Shown here piece by piece: positions 7,919-19,285 of a DNA stretch of 64,000 bases. Location of the stretch: contig NC_047082.1 of the NCBI RefSeq assembly GCF_902459465.1, positions 4,774,001-4,838,000 of the forward strand. The letters are read 5' to 3'. The notes beneath the pieces are model-generated. The model did not search any database and was not told the origin of the DNA. It saw nothing but the letters and a program-made list of their open reading frames with translations. Position numbers and translations under genes: made by a program. How positions within the stretch are numbered: the stretch's first letter is position 1; every line of letters begins with the position of its first letter. The DNA comes from Asterias rubens (Eukaryota; Echinodermata; Asteroidea; Forcipulatida; Asteriidae).

Positions 7919-10582
7919 GAATTGTGTTTTGAATTACCCATACTTCCTCTGGTGTTGCAAATTCCCTACAATTTCAACTGTGTTGCGTATTTTCAACACT
8001 TTCACTTGTGTTTTGAATTACCCATACTTCCCCTGGTATTGCGTATCCTCTACACTTTCACCTGTGTTTTGAATTACCCATACTTCCCCTGCTATTGCGT
8101 ATTCACTACACTTTCACATGTGTTTTGAATTACCCATAATTCCCCTGGTCTTAATTGCGTATTCTCTACGCTTTCACATGTGTTTTGAATTTATACCCAT
8201 ACTTCCCTTGGTCTTGCTTATTCTCTACACTTTCAACTGTGTTGTGAATTATGCACAAACTTCCCCTGGTATTGCGTATTCTTTACACTTTCATCTGTGT
8301 TTTGAATTACCCATACTTCTCTTGCGTATTCTCTACACTTTCACATGTGTTTCAAATTACCCATACCTCCCCTGGTATTGTGTATTCTCGACAATTTGAC
8401 ATGTGTTTTGAATTACCCATACTTCCCCTGGTGTTGCGGATTCTCTACACTTTCACATGTGTTTTAAATTACCCATACTTCCCCTGGTGTTGCATATTCA
8501 ATACACTTTCATCTGTGTTTTGAATTACCTATAATTCCCTTGGTCTTGTGTATTCTCTACACTTTCACATGTGTTTTGAATTACCCATAATTCCCCTGGT
8601 CTAAATTGCGAAATTCTCTACGCTTTCACATGTGTTTTGAATTTATATTCATACTTCCCTTGGTCTTGCTTATTCTCTACACTTTCAACTGTGTTGTGAA
8701 TTATGCCCATACTTCCCCTGGTATTGCGTATTCTCTACACTTTCACCTGTGTTTTGAATTACCCATACTTCCCCTGCTATTGCTTATTCACTACACTTTC
8801 ACATGTGTTTTGAATTAGCCATACTTCCCCTGGTGTTGCGTATTCACTACACTTTCACATGTGTTTTGAATTACCCATACTTCCCCTGGTGTTGCGTATT
8901 CACTACACTTTCACTTGTGTTTTGAATTACCCATACTTCCCTTGTGTTGCCTACTCGCTACACTTTCACTTGTGTTTTGAATTACCCATACTTCCCCTGG
9001 TATTGCGTATTTACTACACTTTCACATGTGTTTTGAATTACCCATATTTCCCCTGGTGTTGCGTATTCACTACACTTTCACATGTGTTTTAAATTTATAC
9101 CCATACTTCCCTTGGTCTTGCTTATTCTCTACACTTTCAACTGTGTTGTGAATTATGCCCAAACTTCCCCTGGTATTGCGTATTCTTTACACTTTCATCT
9201 GTGTTTTGAATTACCCATACTTCTCTTGCGTATTCTCTACACTTTCACATGTGTTTCAAATTATCCATACCTCCCCTGGTATTGTGTATTCTCGACAATT
9301 TGACAAGTGTTTTGAATTACCCATACTCCCCCTGGTGTTGCGTATTCACTACACTTTCACATGTGTTTTGAATTACCCATACTTCCCCTGGTGTTGCATA
9401 TTCAATACACTGTCACCTGTGTTTTGAATTACCTACATTTGTATACTTCCCTTGGTCTTGCGTATTCTCTACACTTTCACATGTGTTTTGAATTACCCAT
9501 AATTCCCCTGGTCTAAGTTGCGTATTCTCTACGCTTTCACATGTGTTTTGAATTTATACCCATACTTCCCTTGGTCTTGCTTATTCTCTACACTTTCAAC
9601 TGTGTTGTGAATTATGCACAAACTTCCCCTGGTATTGCGTATTCTTTACACTTTCACACGTGTTTTGAATTACCCATACTTCTCTTGGTCTTGCATTTTC
9701 TCTACACTTTTACATGTGTTTCAAATTACCCATACCTAATGTTGCGTATTCTTTACACTTTCAACTGTGTTTTGAATTACCCATACTTCCCTTGGTCTTG
9801 CGTATTCTCTACACTTTCACACGTGTTTTGCCCATACATCCCCAGGTGTTGCGTATTCTCTACACTTTCACATGTGTTTTGAGTTACCCATAGTTCCCCT
9901 TTTCTTGCTTATTCTCTACACTTTCAAATGTGTTGTGAATTATGCCCATACCCCCTGGTGAAGCGTATTCACTACACGTTCACATGTGTTTTGAATTACC
10001 CATACTTCCCCTGGTGTTGCGTCTTCTCTGCACTTTCAACTGTGCTTTGAATTACCCATACTTCCCCTGGTCTTGCGTATTCTCTACACTTTCAACTGCG
10101 TTTTGAATTACCCATACATCCCCAGGTGTTGCGTATTCTCTACACTTTCACATGTGTTTTGAGTTACCCATAATTCCCCTTTTCTTGCGTATTCACTACA
10201 CTTTCACATGTCTTTTGAATTACCCATACTCCCCTTGTGTTGCGTATTCACTCAACTGTGTTTTGAATTACCCATACTTCCCCTGGTATTGCATATTCTT
10301 AACGCGTTCACATGTGTTTTGAATTACCCATATTTCCCCTGCTATTGCGTATTCACTACACTTTCCCATACTACCCCTGGTATTGTGTATTCTCGACAAT
10401 TTGACATGTTTTGAATTACCCATACTTCCCCCGGTGTTGCGTATTCAATACACTTTCACATGTGTTTTGAATTACCCATACTATCTCTGGTTTTGCGTAT
10501 TCCCTACACTTTCAACTGTGTTGTGAAATACCCATACTTCCCCTGGTGTTGCGTATTCTCTACACTTTCACTTGTGTTTTGA
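7919..10582. repeat. 56-bp satellite with higher-order structure
   Basis: The unit is about 56 bases (blocks GAATTACCCATACTTCCCC, TGGTGTTGCGTATTC, TACACTTTCACATGTGTTTT) and is repeated roughly 45 times. Variant units mark a higher-order period: GAATTTATAC-type units start near 8187, 8639, 9091 and 9550, so about 452 bases, or eight monomers. The unit is not a multiple of three, so the frame cycles every 168 bases and gives runs of 60-127 open codons rich in F, Y, L and C. These are artefacts of the repeat, not genes. The array fills the space between the tail-to-tail exon pairs C-D and D'-C'. Confidence 0.95.
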
Positions 10583-10855
10583 AGCAGCCTCGCCTGGTGT
10601 GACGACCCATACCGTCTTGGAGTGGTTAATTTATCACCATTAACCTTAGCTCTGTTGAAATATTTGGTCAATGTCACTTTTCTTTAAGGATGGTAGACTT
10701 AATATTGATCCATTGTCATCTTCAGTATCATTTATTGGCAAACATGAAGTGAGAAAACATCACTACTTATCATGCGTAAACTGTTGAACAAATTTGTGAC
10801 GTTTGTGATAATACGTCAGCACTTTTCCGAAGAATTTTGGCGACTTGCTTTACAC

Positions 10856-10987
10856 ACAATTGGTAACAAAATTGCTGCCCTTTAAAGAACTTGTTTCTCC
10901 AACCAGCACATCATCGTCTGGATAGAAGTCGTCATCATCTGTCGAGTTAGGATCCCATTGGAACAAGCGTCGACACCTCTTGGCACC
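10856..10987 (-). CDS. Candidate exon D' (inverted paralogue of exon D)
   Basis: On the minus strand it reads GAKRCRRLFQWDPNSTDDDD, FYPDDDVLVGET and SSLKGSNFVTNC. It is alignable without gaps to exon D, with about 47 percent residue identity and frame-preserving base changes. The frame is open upstream (SQPSCTG), so the acceptor is unclear. A GTAAAG donor-like site ends it, just at a TAA. It is part of a second, leftward-facing paralogue or pseudogene. Confidence 0.45.
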
Positions 10988-11208
10988 ACCAGTGCAGCTT
11001 GGTTGCGAAACCACAATCGGTGAAATCCTAAGCACTCTTGAGGGCACCATTTCATTTAAGCAAGCAACAACTACTTTCTGCTTAGCACTTCTGCAGATAA
11101 AGCAAAGCGCTAAATTGCGTCTAGCTCTTTAGATTTGTAAGACAGATCATTGTTGTTACAAACCACTAGTAGCGCATCGAATTGAACTTCACTGAACAGA
11201 GAACATAT

Positions 11209-11294
11209 CAACCATTGCACTTTGGACCTTTAGATCATCACGAGTTCCAGGTGGTTGAGGGGGTCCACCGACAGGCACAGGCGTTTGCACGACT
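11209..11294 (-). pseudogene. Exon C' (inverted paralogue of exon C) with damaged splice donor
   Basis: It has the same 86-base length and frame as exon C and reads VVQTPVPVGGPPQPPGT, then RDDLKVQSAMV. The acceptor GCAG is kept, but the pyrimidine tract has become a run of A in the intron. The donor GTATGT has changed to ATATGT, which an ordinary GT-AG intron would not use. This copy is therefore probably not spliced normally and is marked as a likely pseudogene exon. Confidence 0.45.
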
Positions 11295-11299
11295 CTGCT

Positions 11300-11754
11300 T
11301 TTTTTTTGGCCAAAATTTTCAATAAAAAATTGAACAGAACTCTCCTTGTAACTTGTGTTTTATTTGCATCAAACCTAGCCCCCCCCCCACCCCCAATTCA
11401 GATATGGAAGGCCCATCTTATCCCAATGGAACCCACCCCCACACTATAACGACCAATGTTAGCCCCCCTACAGTGTGGGGAGGGTTCCATTGGGTAAAGA
11501 TGGACCCTCAGGCCACCATGTTCAACTACAATGCAATTGGGCATGTATAAAGTCGCTTTTAGCTAAGTATTTTTGCGTATATGAAATGGGGGTGTAAAAA
11601 TAATACACACCCATTGCTGCACTGTGTTCAAATATGGCGGCCAAGTAGACGACTCAAGTAATAATGAGATATTAGTCTTCGACTTTAGGCCAACCAAAAC
11701 TTAAATTGATTCACCCCTAAAAATAAGCCTTTATTTTCGTACACACCAAACCAA
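11300..11754. other. No gene seen; imperfect GGTTCCATTGGG inverted repeat
   Basis: Runs of C (near 11380) and an imperfect inverted repeat (ATCTTATCCCAATGGAACCC near 11415 against GGGTTCCATTGGGTAAAGAT near 11484) suggest a small hairpin element. Nothing else is supported. Confidence 0.4.
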
Positions 11755-12754
11755 ACTTGAAATATTTAAAACCATAAGGCTTATATAGCCTTGCAAACAT
11801 TTTCAGGCAAAATTTGATTAAACCATAAGGCTATAGTCTTGCAAACATATCACGCAAAATTTGATAAAACCTTAAGGCTAAAGTCTTGCAAACATTTTCA
11901 AGCAAAATTTGATAAAACCATAAGGCTATAGTCTTGCAAACATTTTCAGGCAAAATTTGATAAAACTATAAGGCTATATGCTTGCAAACATTTTCAAGCA
12001 AAATTTGATAAAACCATAAGACCTTGCAAACATTTTTAGGCAAAAACCATAAGGCTATAATAGCCTTGCAAACATTTTCAAGCAAAATGTAATAAAACTA
12101 TTAGGCTGTATCTTGTTATACTGTTAAGCCTTGCCCACATTTTCAGGCAAAAACCATAAGCCTTGCAAACATTTTCAGGCAAAATTTGATTAAACCATAA
12201 GGCAAACATATCACACAAAATTTGATAAAACCTTAAGGCTATAGTCTTGCAAACATTTTCAAGCAAAATTTGATAAAACCATAAGGCTATAGTCTTGCAA
12301 ACATTTTCAGGCAAAATTTGATAAAACTATAAGGCTATAATATATATAACTATAATATGCTTGCAAACATTTTCAAGCAAAATTTGATAAAACCATAAGG
12401 CCTTGCAAACATTTTTAGGCAAAAACCATAAGGCTATAATAGCCTTGCAAACATTTTTAGGCAAAAACCATAAGGCTATAATAGCCTTGCAAACATTTTC
12501 AAGCAAAATGTAATAAAACCATTAGGCTGTATCTTGTTATACTGTTAAGCCTTGCCCACATTCTCAGGCAAAAACCATAAGGCTTTAGCCTTGCAAACCT
12601 TTTCAAGCAAAATTTAATAAAACCATAAGGCCTTGCAAACATTTTCAAGCAAAATTTGATAAAGTCACATTTTCAAGCAAAATTTGATATGTAAAACCAC
12701 ATTTTCAGGCAAAATTTGATAAAACCATAAAGCTATAGTATTGTACACATTCTT

Positions 12755-12888
12755 AAGGCTAGTTTGTAGTCTGTCGCACGATGGTCGTGCGATGGAAATC
12801 TTGCGCGCGATTCTGAGACTAAAAACTGTGTCTTTTTATGACTGCGCGTCAAGATTACCATCGCGAGACCGACTAGAAACCAGCCTTT
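12755..12888. mobile_element. Inverted-repeat element, GGTCGCACGA family, copy 1
   Basis: Ends are AAGGCTAGTTTGTAGTC and its imperfect complement ending AAACCAGCCTT. Internal CGTGCGATGGAAATCTTGCG blocks are also in inverted order. It is non-coding and MITE-like. Confidence 0.8.
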
Positions 12889-13130
12889 AGGCAAATTAAC
12901 TTGATAAAGCACATTTTCAGGAAAAATTTGATAAAATCACAAGCGATCAGTCTTGCACACATTTTAAGGCAAAATTTGATAAGACATGTCTTGCACACAT
13001 TTTTAGGTAAAATGTGCCCACATTTTCAGGCAAAATTTGATAAAGCCACATTTTCAGGCAAAATTTGATAAAACCACACTTTCAGGCAAAATTTGACAAA
13101 ACCATAAAGCTATAGTATTGTAGACATTCT

Positions 13131-13273
13131 TAAGGCTGGTTTGTAGTCGGTCGCACGACGGTCGTGCGATGGAAATCTTGCGCGCAATCCTGAGACTGAG
13201 GCCTATAAACTGTGTATTTTTATGACTGTGCGTCAAGATGACTATCGCGCGACCGACTATAAACCAGCCTTTT
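13131..13273. mobile_element. Inverted-repeat element, GGTCGCACGA family, copy 2
   Basis: Same element as 12755-12888. Both copies are preceded by nearly the same satellite sequence (AAAGCTATAGTATTGTA then ACATTC), so the element was probably copied together with the array and did not insert twice. Confidence 0.8.
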
Positions 13274-13965
13274 AACTTGACAAAGGCACATTTTCAGGAA
13301 AAATTTGATAAAATCATAAGGAGTTTAGTCTTGCACACATTTTAAGGCAACATTTAATAAAGCCATGTCTTGCACACATTTCCAGGCAAAAAGTGGCCAC
13401 ATTTTCAGGCAAAATCAAAATTTGATTACACCACATTTTTAGGCCAAATATGATAAAACCATAAAGCTATAGCTTGAACACATTCTCAGGCAACTAAATT
13501 TGATATAGCCTTATTTTCAGGCAAAATTTGATAAAACCATAAGGCCTTGTACACTTTTCAGACAATTTGTTAAAACCATGAGGCTATATATAGCCTTGCA
13601 CACATTTCAGGCAACATTTGATAAAGCCACATTTTTAGACAAAACTTGATAAATACGCAGCAAATCTTTAGCAACATTGGATAAATATGCAAGGCTATAG
13701 CATTATTGCATTTTTAGACAAAATTTGAGCAACATTCGATTATGCAGCAAACTTTGAGCAACATTGGATAAATATGCAAGGCTTTTATTTATCCAACGTT
13801 GCTTGTTGCATTCTCAGGCAAAATTTGTTAAATACGCATAGCTATATAGTCTTGTTGCATTTTCCAGCAAAATTTGAGAAAAATTTGATAAATATTGAGC
13901 AAATTTTCAGGCAAAATTTGGTACAACCATCAGTTGTGTTCATGTTCAAAATCATCTACACGTTT

Positions 13966-14145
13966 GCTTCACATGTTGATTTCCAAGACTGCAGCAGGTG
14001 TCAGCCCTTGATTCAGTTGAGCTTGAATCTCCCTGCGTTCGTTCATTCAGGCCTTGCTGACACCGTTGACTTCAAGGGTGATAATTTGGTCCTTAGGAGA
14101 TGCAGTTGTAATGCCACCTCGCAGTTGGTTCATGGGTAAAATAAA
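13966..14145 (-). pseudogene. Possible coding remnant related to exons F/G
   Basis: On the minus strand two short stretches look codon-like: MNQLRGGITTASPKDQIITL followed by EVNGVSKA and a stop, then after an ACGCAG acceptor-like site EIQAQLNQGLTPAAVLEINM and a stop. The second loosely resembles candidate exon G (IEKFKN...LEM). Its position, upstream of C' on the same strand, is where such an exon of the inverted paralogue should be. The support is weak. Confidence 0.2.
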
Positions 14146-15328
14146 GAAATTAATCTTGCATTAGTTTTGTTTTAATAACCTGGTTGAACAGAGTACGACT
14201 CTTACAGCAATCTTGTAATTAGTGACACCATTGCAAGCATTGCAAATTTTGAGATGTTTTGGGTGGAAAACCCTTATTTTTTTTTTTTAGGGGGGGGGAG
14301 GAGTAGAGGAGTATAATACGGATAACAGCAGTGTATTTACAATGTACAAAGTTTGTGTCAATACACCCCCCCCCCCACGAAAACATCAAAATCATCACAA
14401 GTACTTTTAATAGACCGACCCAGTAGGCTCCAATGCCTTTCTGCACAATTCTGCCGCGCACGCCAAGATACGCGCACGAATGTCGGACCTTATTTGTCGG
14501 ACCTTCGCTGCGTTGTGATTGGTCAACACACAATGGGGCGGAGCTTAATGGATCGGTCTATTTAGTAGCACCCTGCTGCAAATATCAAATCATCCCAATT
14601 GTCGGACAGTGGATCGTGTATAAATCAGACATCTCATTTATAACACATTTGTGCTGGTACAACACACCACGTGACCTTTAAATTAGCTTTTTGTTGGGGG
14701 GGGGGGGTCAGCTTTGGACTTGTGTGTACCTTGTCTCCAGTCATAGAAGATTGACATTTTATATGCAAATTTAAAAACAATTGTAGTTATTTGAAGCTTG
14801 AAATGAATGGCTTTACAAGGTGGTTAGCCTTTAGGTAGAGTACAAGAGTTTAATCTGGGCGCTAATTCTATTTGATGTGAAGCTCCATTTGCCAACACAA
14901 ATGCCAACATTAAGAATGATGTGTTTACCTGATAAGTTGTAGGGCTTCATCATATTCAGATCATTATAAGCTTGTTACACTGGTGATCTCTTGAAATCCT
15001 CATGACAGTGGCGGACAAAGAAAAGAATTAGGACAACACACAGTTTAAAAAACAAGTTTGCATTTGATGAGTATGTTTTATGACTTAAACTATATTGTTT
15101 AAACCATTGAGTCTAACCCATTCCTGTGATGATATAATTTTGGAGCCAAAGGTGCATTGTAAACGAATGGCATACAATAAATGTTCATTAACATTGATTT
15201 GTTAACTGTACTTCTAACTCCATAATGTCAGATTTATCAAAATGATGAATGGTGAAACCACCGGGTAATATTTTCACTGATTTGGTTTTGCATCCAAAGA
15301 TATTCTCATGTGGAGGTAAAAACAAAGC
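14146..15328. other. No gene seen
   Basis: AT-rich sequence with poly-T, poly-G and poly-C tracts (14280-14300, 14365-14380, 14695-14707). The segment around 14410-14570 has a CGCGCACG-rich patch and inverted GGACC/GGTCC motifs but no clear element. Confidence 0.5.
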
Positions 15329-15476
15329 AATAGGAGACTTTCCAACGCTAGGTGGCAGCAGACATACCGGGTAAATTTCCATTGTTTACGTAGTTCTGAA
15401 CATGCGCATAATTCTGAGAACAATGGATTTACCCGGTAAGTCTGCTGCCCTCTATCGTCCCAGAAAGTCTCCCATT
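15329..15476. mobile_element. 148-bp inverted-repeat element, GGAGACTTTC family, copy 1
   Basis: Ends GGAGACTTTCC and AGAAAGTCTCC are inverted. Inner CAGCAGAC-TACCGGGTAAAT and ATTTACCCGGTA-GTCTGCTG are inverted as well. The copy at 47554-47701 is nearly identical, so the family has moved recently. It is non-coding. Confidence 0.85.
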
Positions 15477-16254
15477 CAATAAAAGTTTGAATGGTTGGGG
15501 GGGGGGGGGAGTCTTAAGTGTCCAGAGCATGTATCTGAACTTCCACGTTTCAAAGGGGGGGGGGGTCATGGACATTATTGGGGTGCCATGTAGTAAAAAA
15601 CAGATAGCATGAGGAGTATAGATAACTGCCTGTATTACAACTATTTAGTACCAAATTCTACTTGAATTCATAGACACTATGTCTGTATGAATGCAAAACA
15701 ACATAACGCATGCATGGGGAGAGTTTAAACTCAAGGCCATGTCCAAATTGGCAACTCTGGCTGCGGCTGACTGACAATACGGAGATTCTTTACATGATGA
15801 TGTGGATATAAAACCCAGCTTACCATTTTAAGATGAATCCTGATGAGTCATGGTGGTGCAGAGCATCCCTGAGTTCTGTTGTTGATATCTTTATACAAAT
15901 ATCTGCATCAAATAACATGAATTTGTTTTCAATTGAGGGAAAACCTAATCTTGAACTATAGCATGAGGGTTTTGCTTTGGTGTAGTCACTCACTTTCAAA
16001 TGTGCGTGGCAAATGCTTTTTAGCTTCAAGTGGTTGTGAGGCGGCTAGAGGTGGGGCACCTTCATGTTTGAAATAAAATAGAGGGCCTGGAGCCAATCTG
16101 CCAATACCTCAATAGTTTGTACAATTTTGACATTTGAAAATTATATTATTTAACATATTAAATGCTTTGTCTTTATAAAAACACAATATTGATGTTGATT
16201 TTGGTGCAATCTCTTGTGGTTTGATTTGATTTGATTTTAAATTGTTTAGTTAAA
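15477..16254. other. No gene seen
   Basis: Unique AT-rich sequence with two G-runs (15498-15510, 15555-15566). Open stretches are short and lack splice support. Confidence 0.5.
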
Positions 16255-16400
16255 AGGTTAACTGGGTACTTTTTTGTAGGACACAAAACAGCTGAGGTGC
16301 TGTGGTTTTTGAGAAATGAGTAAAACAATGTCACAAAAATAATTTTCGTCTCGGTGCAGTGAGACAACAATTATTTCCGCATAAAAATATTGTATCGTAT
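16255..16400. mobile_element. Family D repeat fragment
   Basis: Shares GAGGTGCTGTGGTTTTTGAG-like and GAAATGAGTAAAACAATGTC-like blocks with the longer copy at 63226-63590. The family is unassigned. Confidence 0.5.
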
Positions 16401-17780
16401 AACCATTAACATGCTAGAATAATGTTTGTCTCACTAAGATACAACTTTATCGACGGCTGTTGGATGAGGTGCATGTGGTTCACATTGAAATATAAATAAT
16501 TACTAACACGCTTCCCCACCTTCCCAGTGCAACTAAGAACTAAATTTTCTACAAACAGCTGTAGGTCTATGATGGTGCGCCACCATGCACCAACATATTG
16601 AGTGATCCGGTGCTGGGCAACGGTATGATGCCTCCCATCATAATTTTTGTTTTCCCCCTCCATGTTCCCATTGGGAGTTCCAACAAACAATTTCAGTAAA
16701 TTTCATGGACAAACTTCTAGAAAAATTTGCAGAATTTGTTTAATATTTAATTGTCAATGATAGTGGGCACTTTGGGGGTGATTCGCTGGTTTGGATGTTA
16801 TTGCTCACACACATCAACATAAATTGGTAATGTGAGAAGTAATTTAATTATGCGAATAATGCTGAAAATTAAGTTGGATCCGAATGTGGTGGTCAATAAT
16901 CTGGAACTGTCAAACGACCGCACAGTTATATTAATAATCACGTGTTTTCAAACATGCCGCCAGGCCCCACAAAAAAATCCGTTAGTTTGCTTTATTTTAA
17001 ACCTCATAAACACCGAAGGATACCTTCAAGTTATACTGCAAGTATTTTTCAACTTACCTCACTAACTTTCCAGTTTTTCCGTTCTCTGAATTTACGGCAA
17101 AATGGGGGAAAACTGGAGGGAAAACATGAATGGAGCCTCACAACATGTCAGCCATTATTTTTGTCGTGTTGTGAAGGTGCGCGCGCATACAGAGCAGCAC
17201 TGGGTTGATTTGCATATGAGAGTTTTGTACTTTTGTATATGGGTGAAACTTTGAAGAAGGGGTAATGCAAAATAAATAAACTAATAAAAAGCTACTCATC
17301 TAAATAAGTATTTTCGCATACGACGGGTAATTTCTTAAATAAGTAAAACAGACTATTCAGGCAAAAGGAAGGGAAGACTGAATTTACTGGCCCGACACGC
17401 ATTGATTGATCATCCCCTCCCAAATAATGGAATATCAAAAGAAACGTTTTATCAGCCAGAAGAGCTTGCTATAAGCTAGGTAGGGAGAATACGTGTACTT
17501 TCGCTTTATGCATGAATGAAACCATTGATCAACTTTTAAATTCTCCATACCCTCACAGCTAATATTTCGGAAACTGGCACCTCCAGAAGTTAAAATTCAA
17601 TCTCGGCAGCGACTCAGGGTGTATTGAGGGGTTGGAAATAAACCCCTTCCCCAAACATTGATGATCAGGGGATGAAATAAAATTAATTAGCAAACATCGC
17701 CAGGATTTATTGTTAATAAAAACAACTTTTTCAGTATGCTTACCATAGAAATATATCACTGAGAACGCTGAGTGATGCGA
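16401..17780. other. No gene seen
   Basis: AT-rich sequence with short open stretches on both strands, none with convincing codon use, ATG and splice signals together. Confidence 0.5.
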
Positions 17781-17952
17781 TAAGGCCGGTTATTAGTCGT
17801 TCGCGCGATGGTCGGGCGATGGAAATCTTGACGCGCGATAAAAAAACCAGAAAGGTTTTAGGCCTCAGCCATGACATAAACTGTGTCGCGTGTAAAGATT
17901 TCCCTAGCGCGACCACCGACCATCATCGTGCGACCGACTACAAACCGGCCTT
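17781..17952. mobile_element. Inverted-repeat element, GGTCGCACGA family, copy 3
   Basis: Ends AAGGCCGGTTATTAGTCG and CGACTACAAACCGGCCTT are inverted, with internal CGCGATGG-TCTTGACGCGCG blocks. It is longer than the two copies in the satellite because of an internal insertion. Confidence 0.75.
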
Positions 17953-17980
17953 CACTGACTGGCGTGCGATTTCGTTACGA

Positions 17981-18282
17981 GCATAGATATATAGAATAGA
18001 ATAACTAGATCGGCCACACGTACATACACAGGTTCTGGCACGGGGGCCGCCATGCCCTATCTCCCATGTTCATTTTCTTTGCGTTGCCGCCAGCACGTGA
18101 CTTTTTGCAGTCAGCGCGTGACATTTAGCACGTCAAAGTCCTTTCTCCCGTGTTTATTTTCTGCGCATTGTCTTTTGAACGTGAAATTTTTATCGCATCC
18201 ATGGCAAACCAAAACTTTTTCTACACAGGCAATGGCGCGTATGTTGCGCGGCCGATATAGTTATTATAATTCTATATCTATG
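17981..18282. mobile_element. Element with 34-bp inverted ends
   Basis: CATAGATATATAGAATAGAA...GATCGGCC at the left is complementary, with a few mismatches, to GGCCGATATAGTTATTATAA...CTATG at the right. The middle is richer in CACGTGA and GCGCG motifs. It has no clear reading frame. Confidence 0.5.
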
Positions 18283-19285
18283 GTTACTAGAGCATTTTTA
18301 TGGATGCGCGTACGCCATTTTTGTACGCATTTATGATAATTTATTAGTAGACGTCATGGACATTCACCAAATGAAAAAACGTAGAAAAAATTATCTTTCG
18401 ACAGAACACATGAACATGGTTTTTATTATTTCTTAAATCACATCACACTCAATTCATACAATGTGTTATTTTACACAGGAACAGTCCAAATAGTTGACAG
18501 GTTAACTTTTTCATTATTTTAATACAGTTAGACAAATATATGGTATAATTTTCATAACTTTTGTTTCGGCTAGATGTTTTTAGTAACCATGGAGTTGTTA
18601 TATAAAATTATTTTCTACTTTTTTTTAAATTACATTTCTTATCACATCTGATCAAATATAGTTATTTTACAGTGAATTGCTACCAATGAATACAGCCACT
18701 CACTTTGTTCAATTCTTCTTGGAGTTAAACATGGTTTGATTTTGTAGCAATTTATGCCAATGAAAAAACTGTAATGAATGAAAGGATTAAGGCCAAAGTA
18801 CGAACATAAAGATCAGAAAGTATAAAAAGCTATCAAAATTTGGATCACATGCAGTGTTCTACAACCCCGGCCATATCTCATCCCCCCCCCACCCCCTTTC
18901 AATGTTGGTTCTAGTTGTTGCATGGTCTTCTTCTGCGTTCCCCAGTCAACATTGAGCAGGGGGACGGGGGGAGAGAATGATTATTGTCAGGGGGAAGTTG
19001 ATTATGTAACGTTAGGAATGGGCGGCCCAAGCATCTTGGCCGGGATTGTAGATAGAAACACAACTATTGTTTCATATCCAACTTCAAGGGGCTGTGTCGT
19101 CATAATCAAATCAGGACTGTGGCTGCACATGGAACTATGAACTCACCTAGTTCCTGCAAGCATGCACACAGGCACTCCATAAACAGGGGGGTGCGCACGC
19201 ATTCAGTAACTGGGTGAAACTGGATGCGAGTTCTATGATTCCATGTACAGCCACCAAGCCTGCATTGATCATGACTACACGACAC
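18283..19285. other. No gene seen
   Basis: AT-rich unique sequence with a C-run near 18880-18896 and a G-rich patch near 18958-18980. Confidence 0.5.

Larger units (their letters stand above)
11755..13935. repeat. Satellite of about 48 bp (CATAAGGCTATAGTCTTGCA-type)
   Basis: The unit (CATAAGGCTATAG, TCTTGCAAACATTTTCAGG, CAAAATTTGATAAAAC) recurs about 40 times with deletions and drift, more degenerate towards the right. A rare variant (ATTAGGCTGTATCTTG, TTATACTGTTAAGCC) appears near 12100 and 12520, showing a longer-period duplication of about 420 bases. Two copies of one inverted-repeat element interrupt it. It would lie upstream of exon C' in the leftward paralogue. Confidence 0.95.

Noticed and set aside
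7919..10582. A CRISPR-like array of regular repeats
   Set aside because: Repeats are contiguous without unique spacers, and the genome is eukaryotic.
18052..18336. 94-codon plus-strand frame beginning MPYLPCSF
   Set aside because: It overlaps an inverted-repeat element and has no supporting motif.
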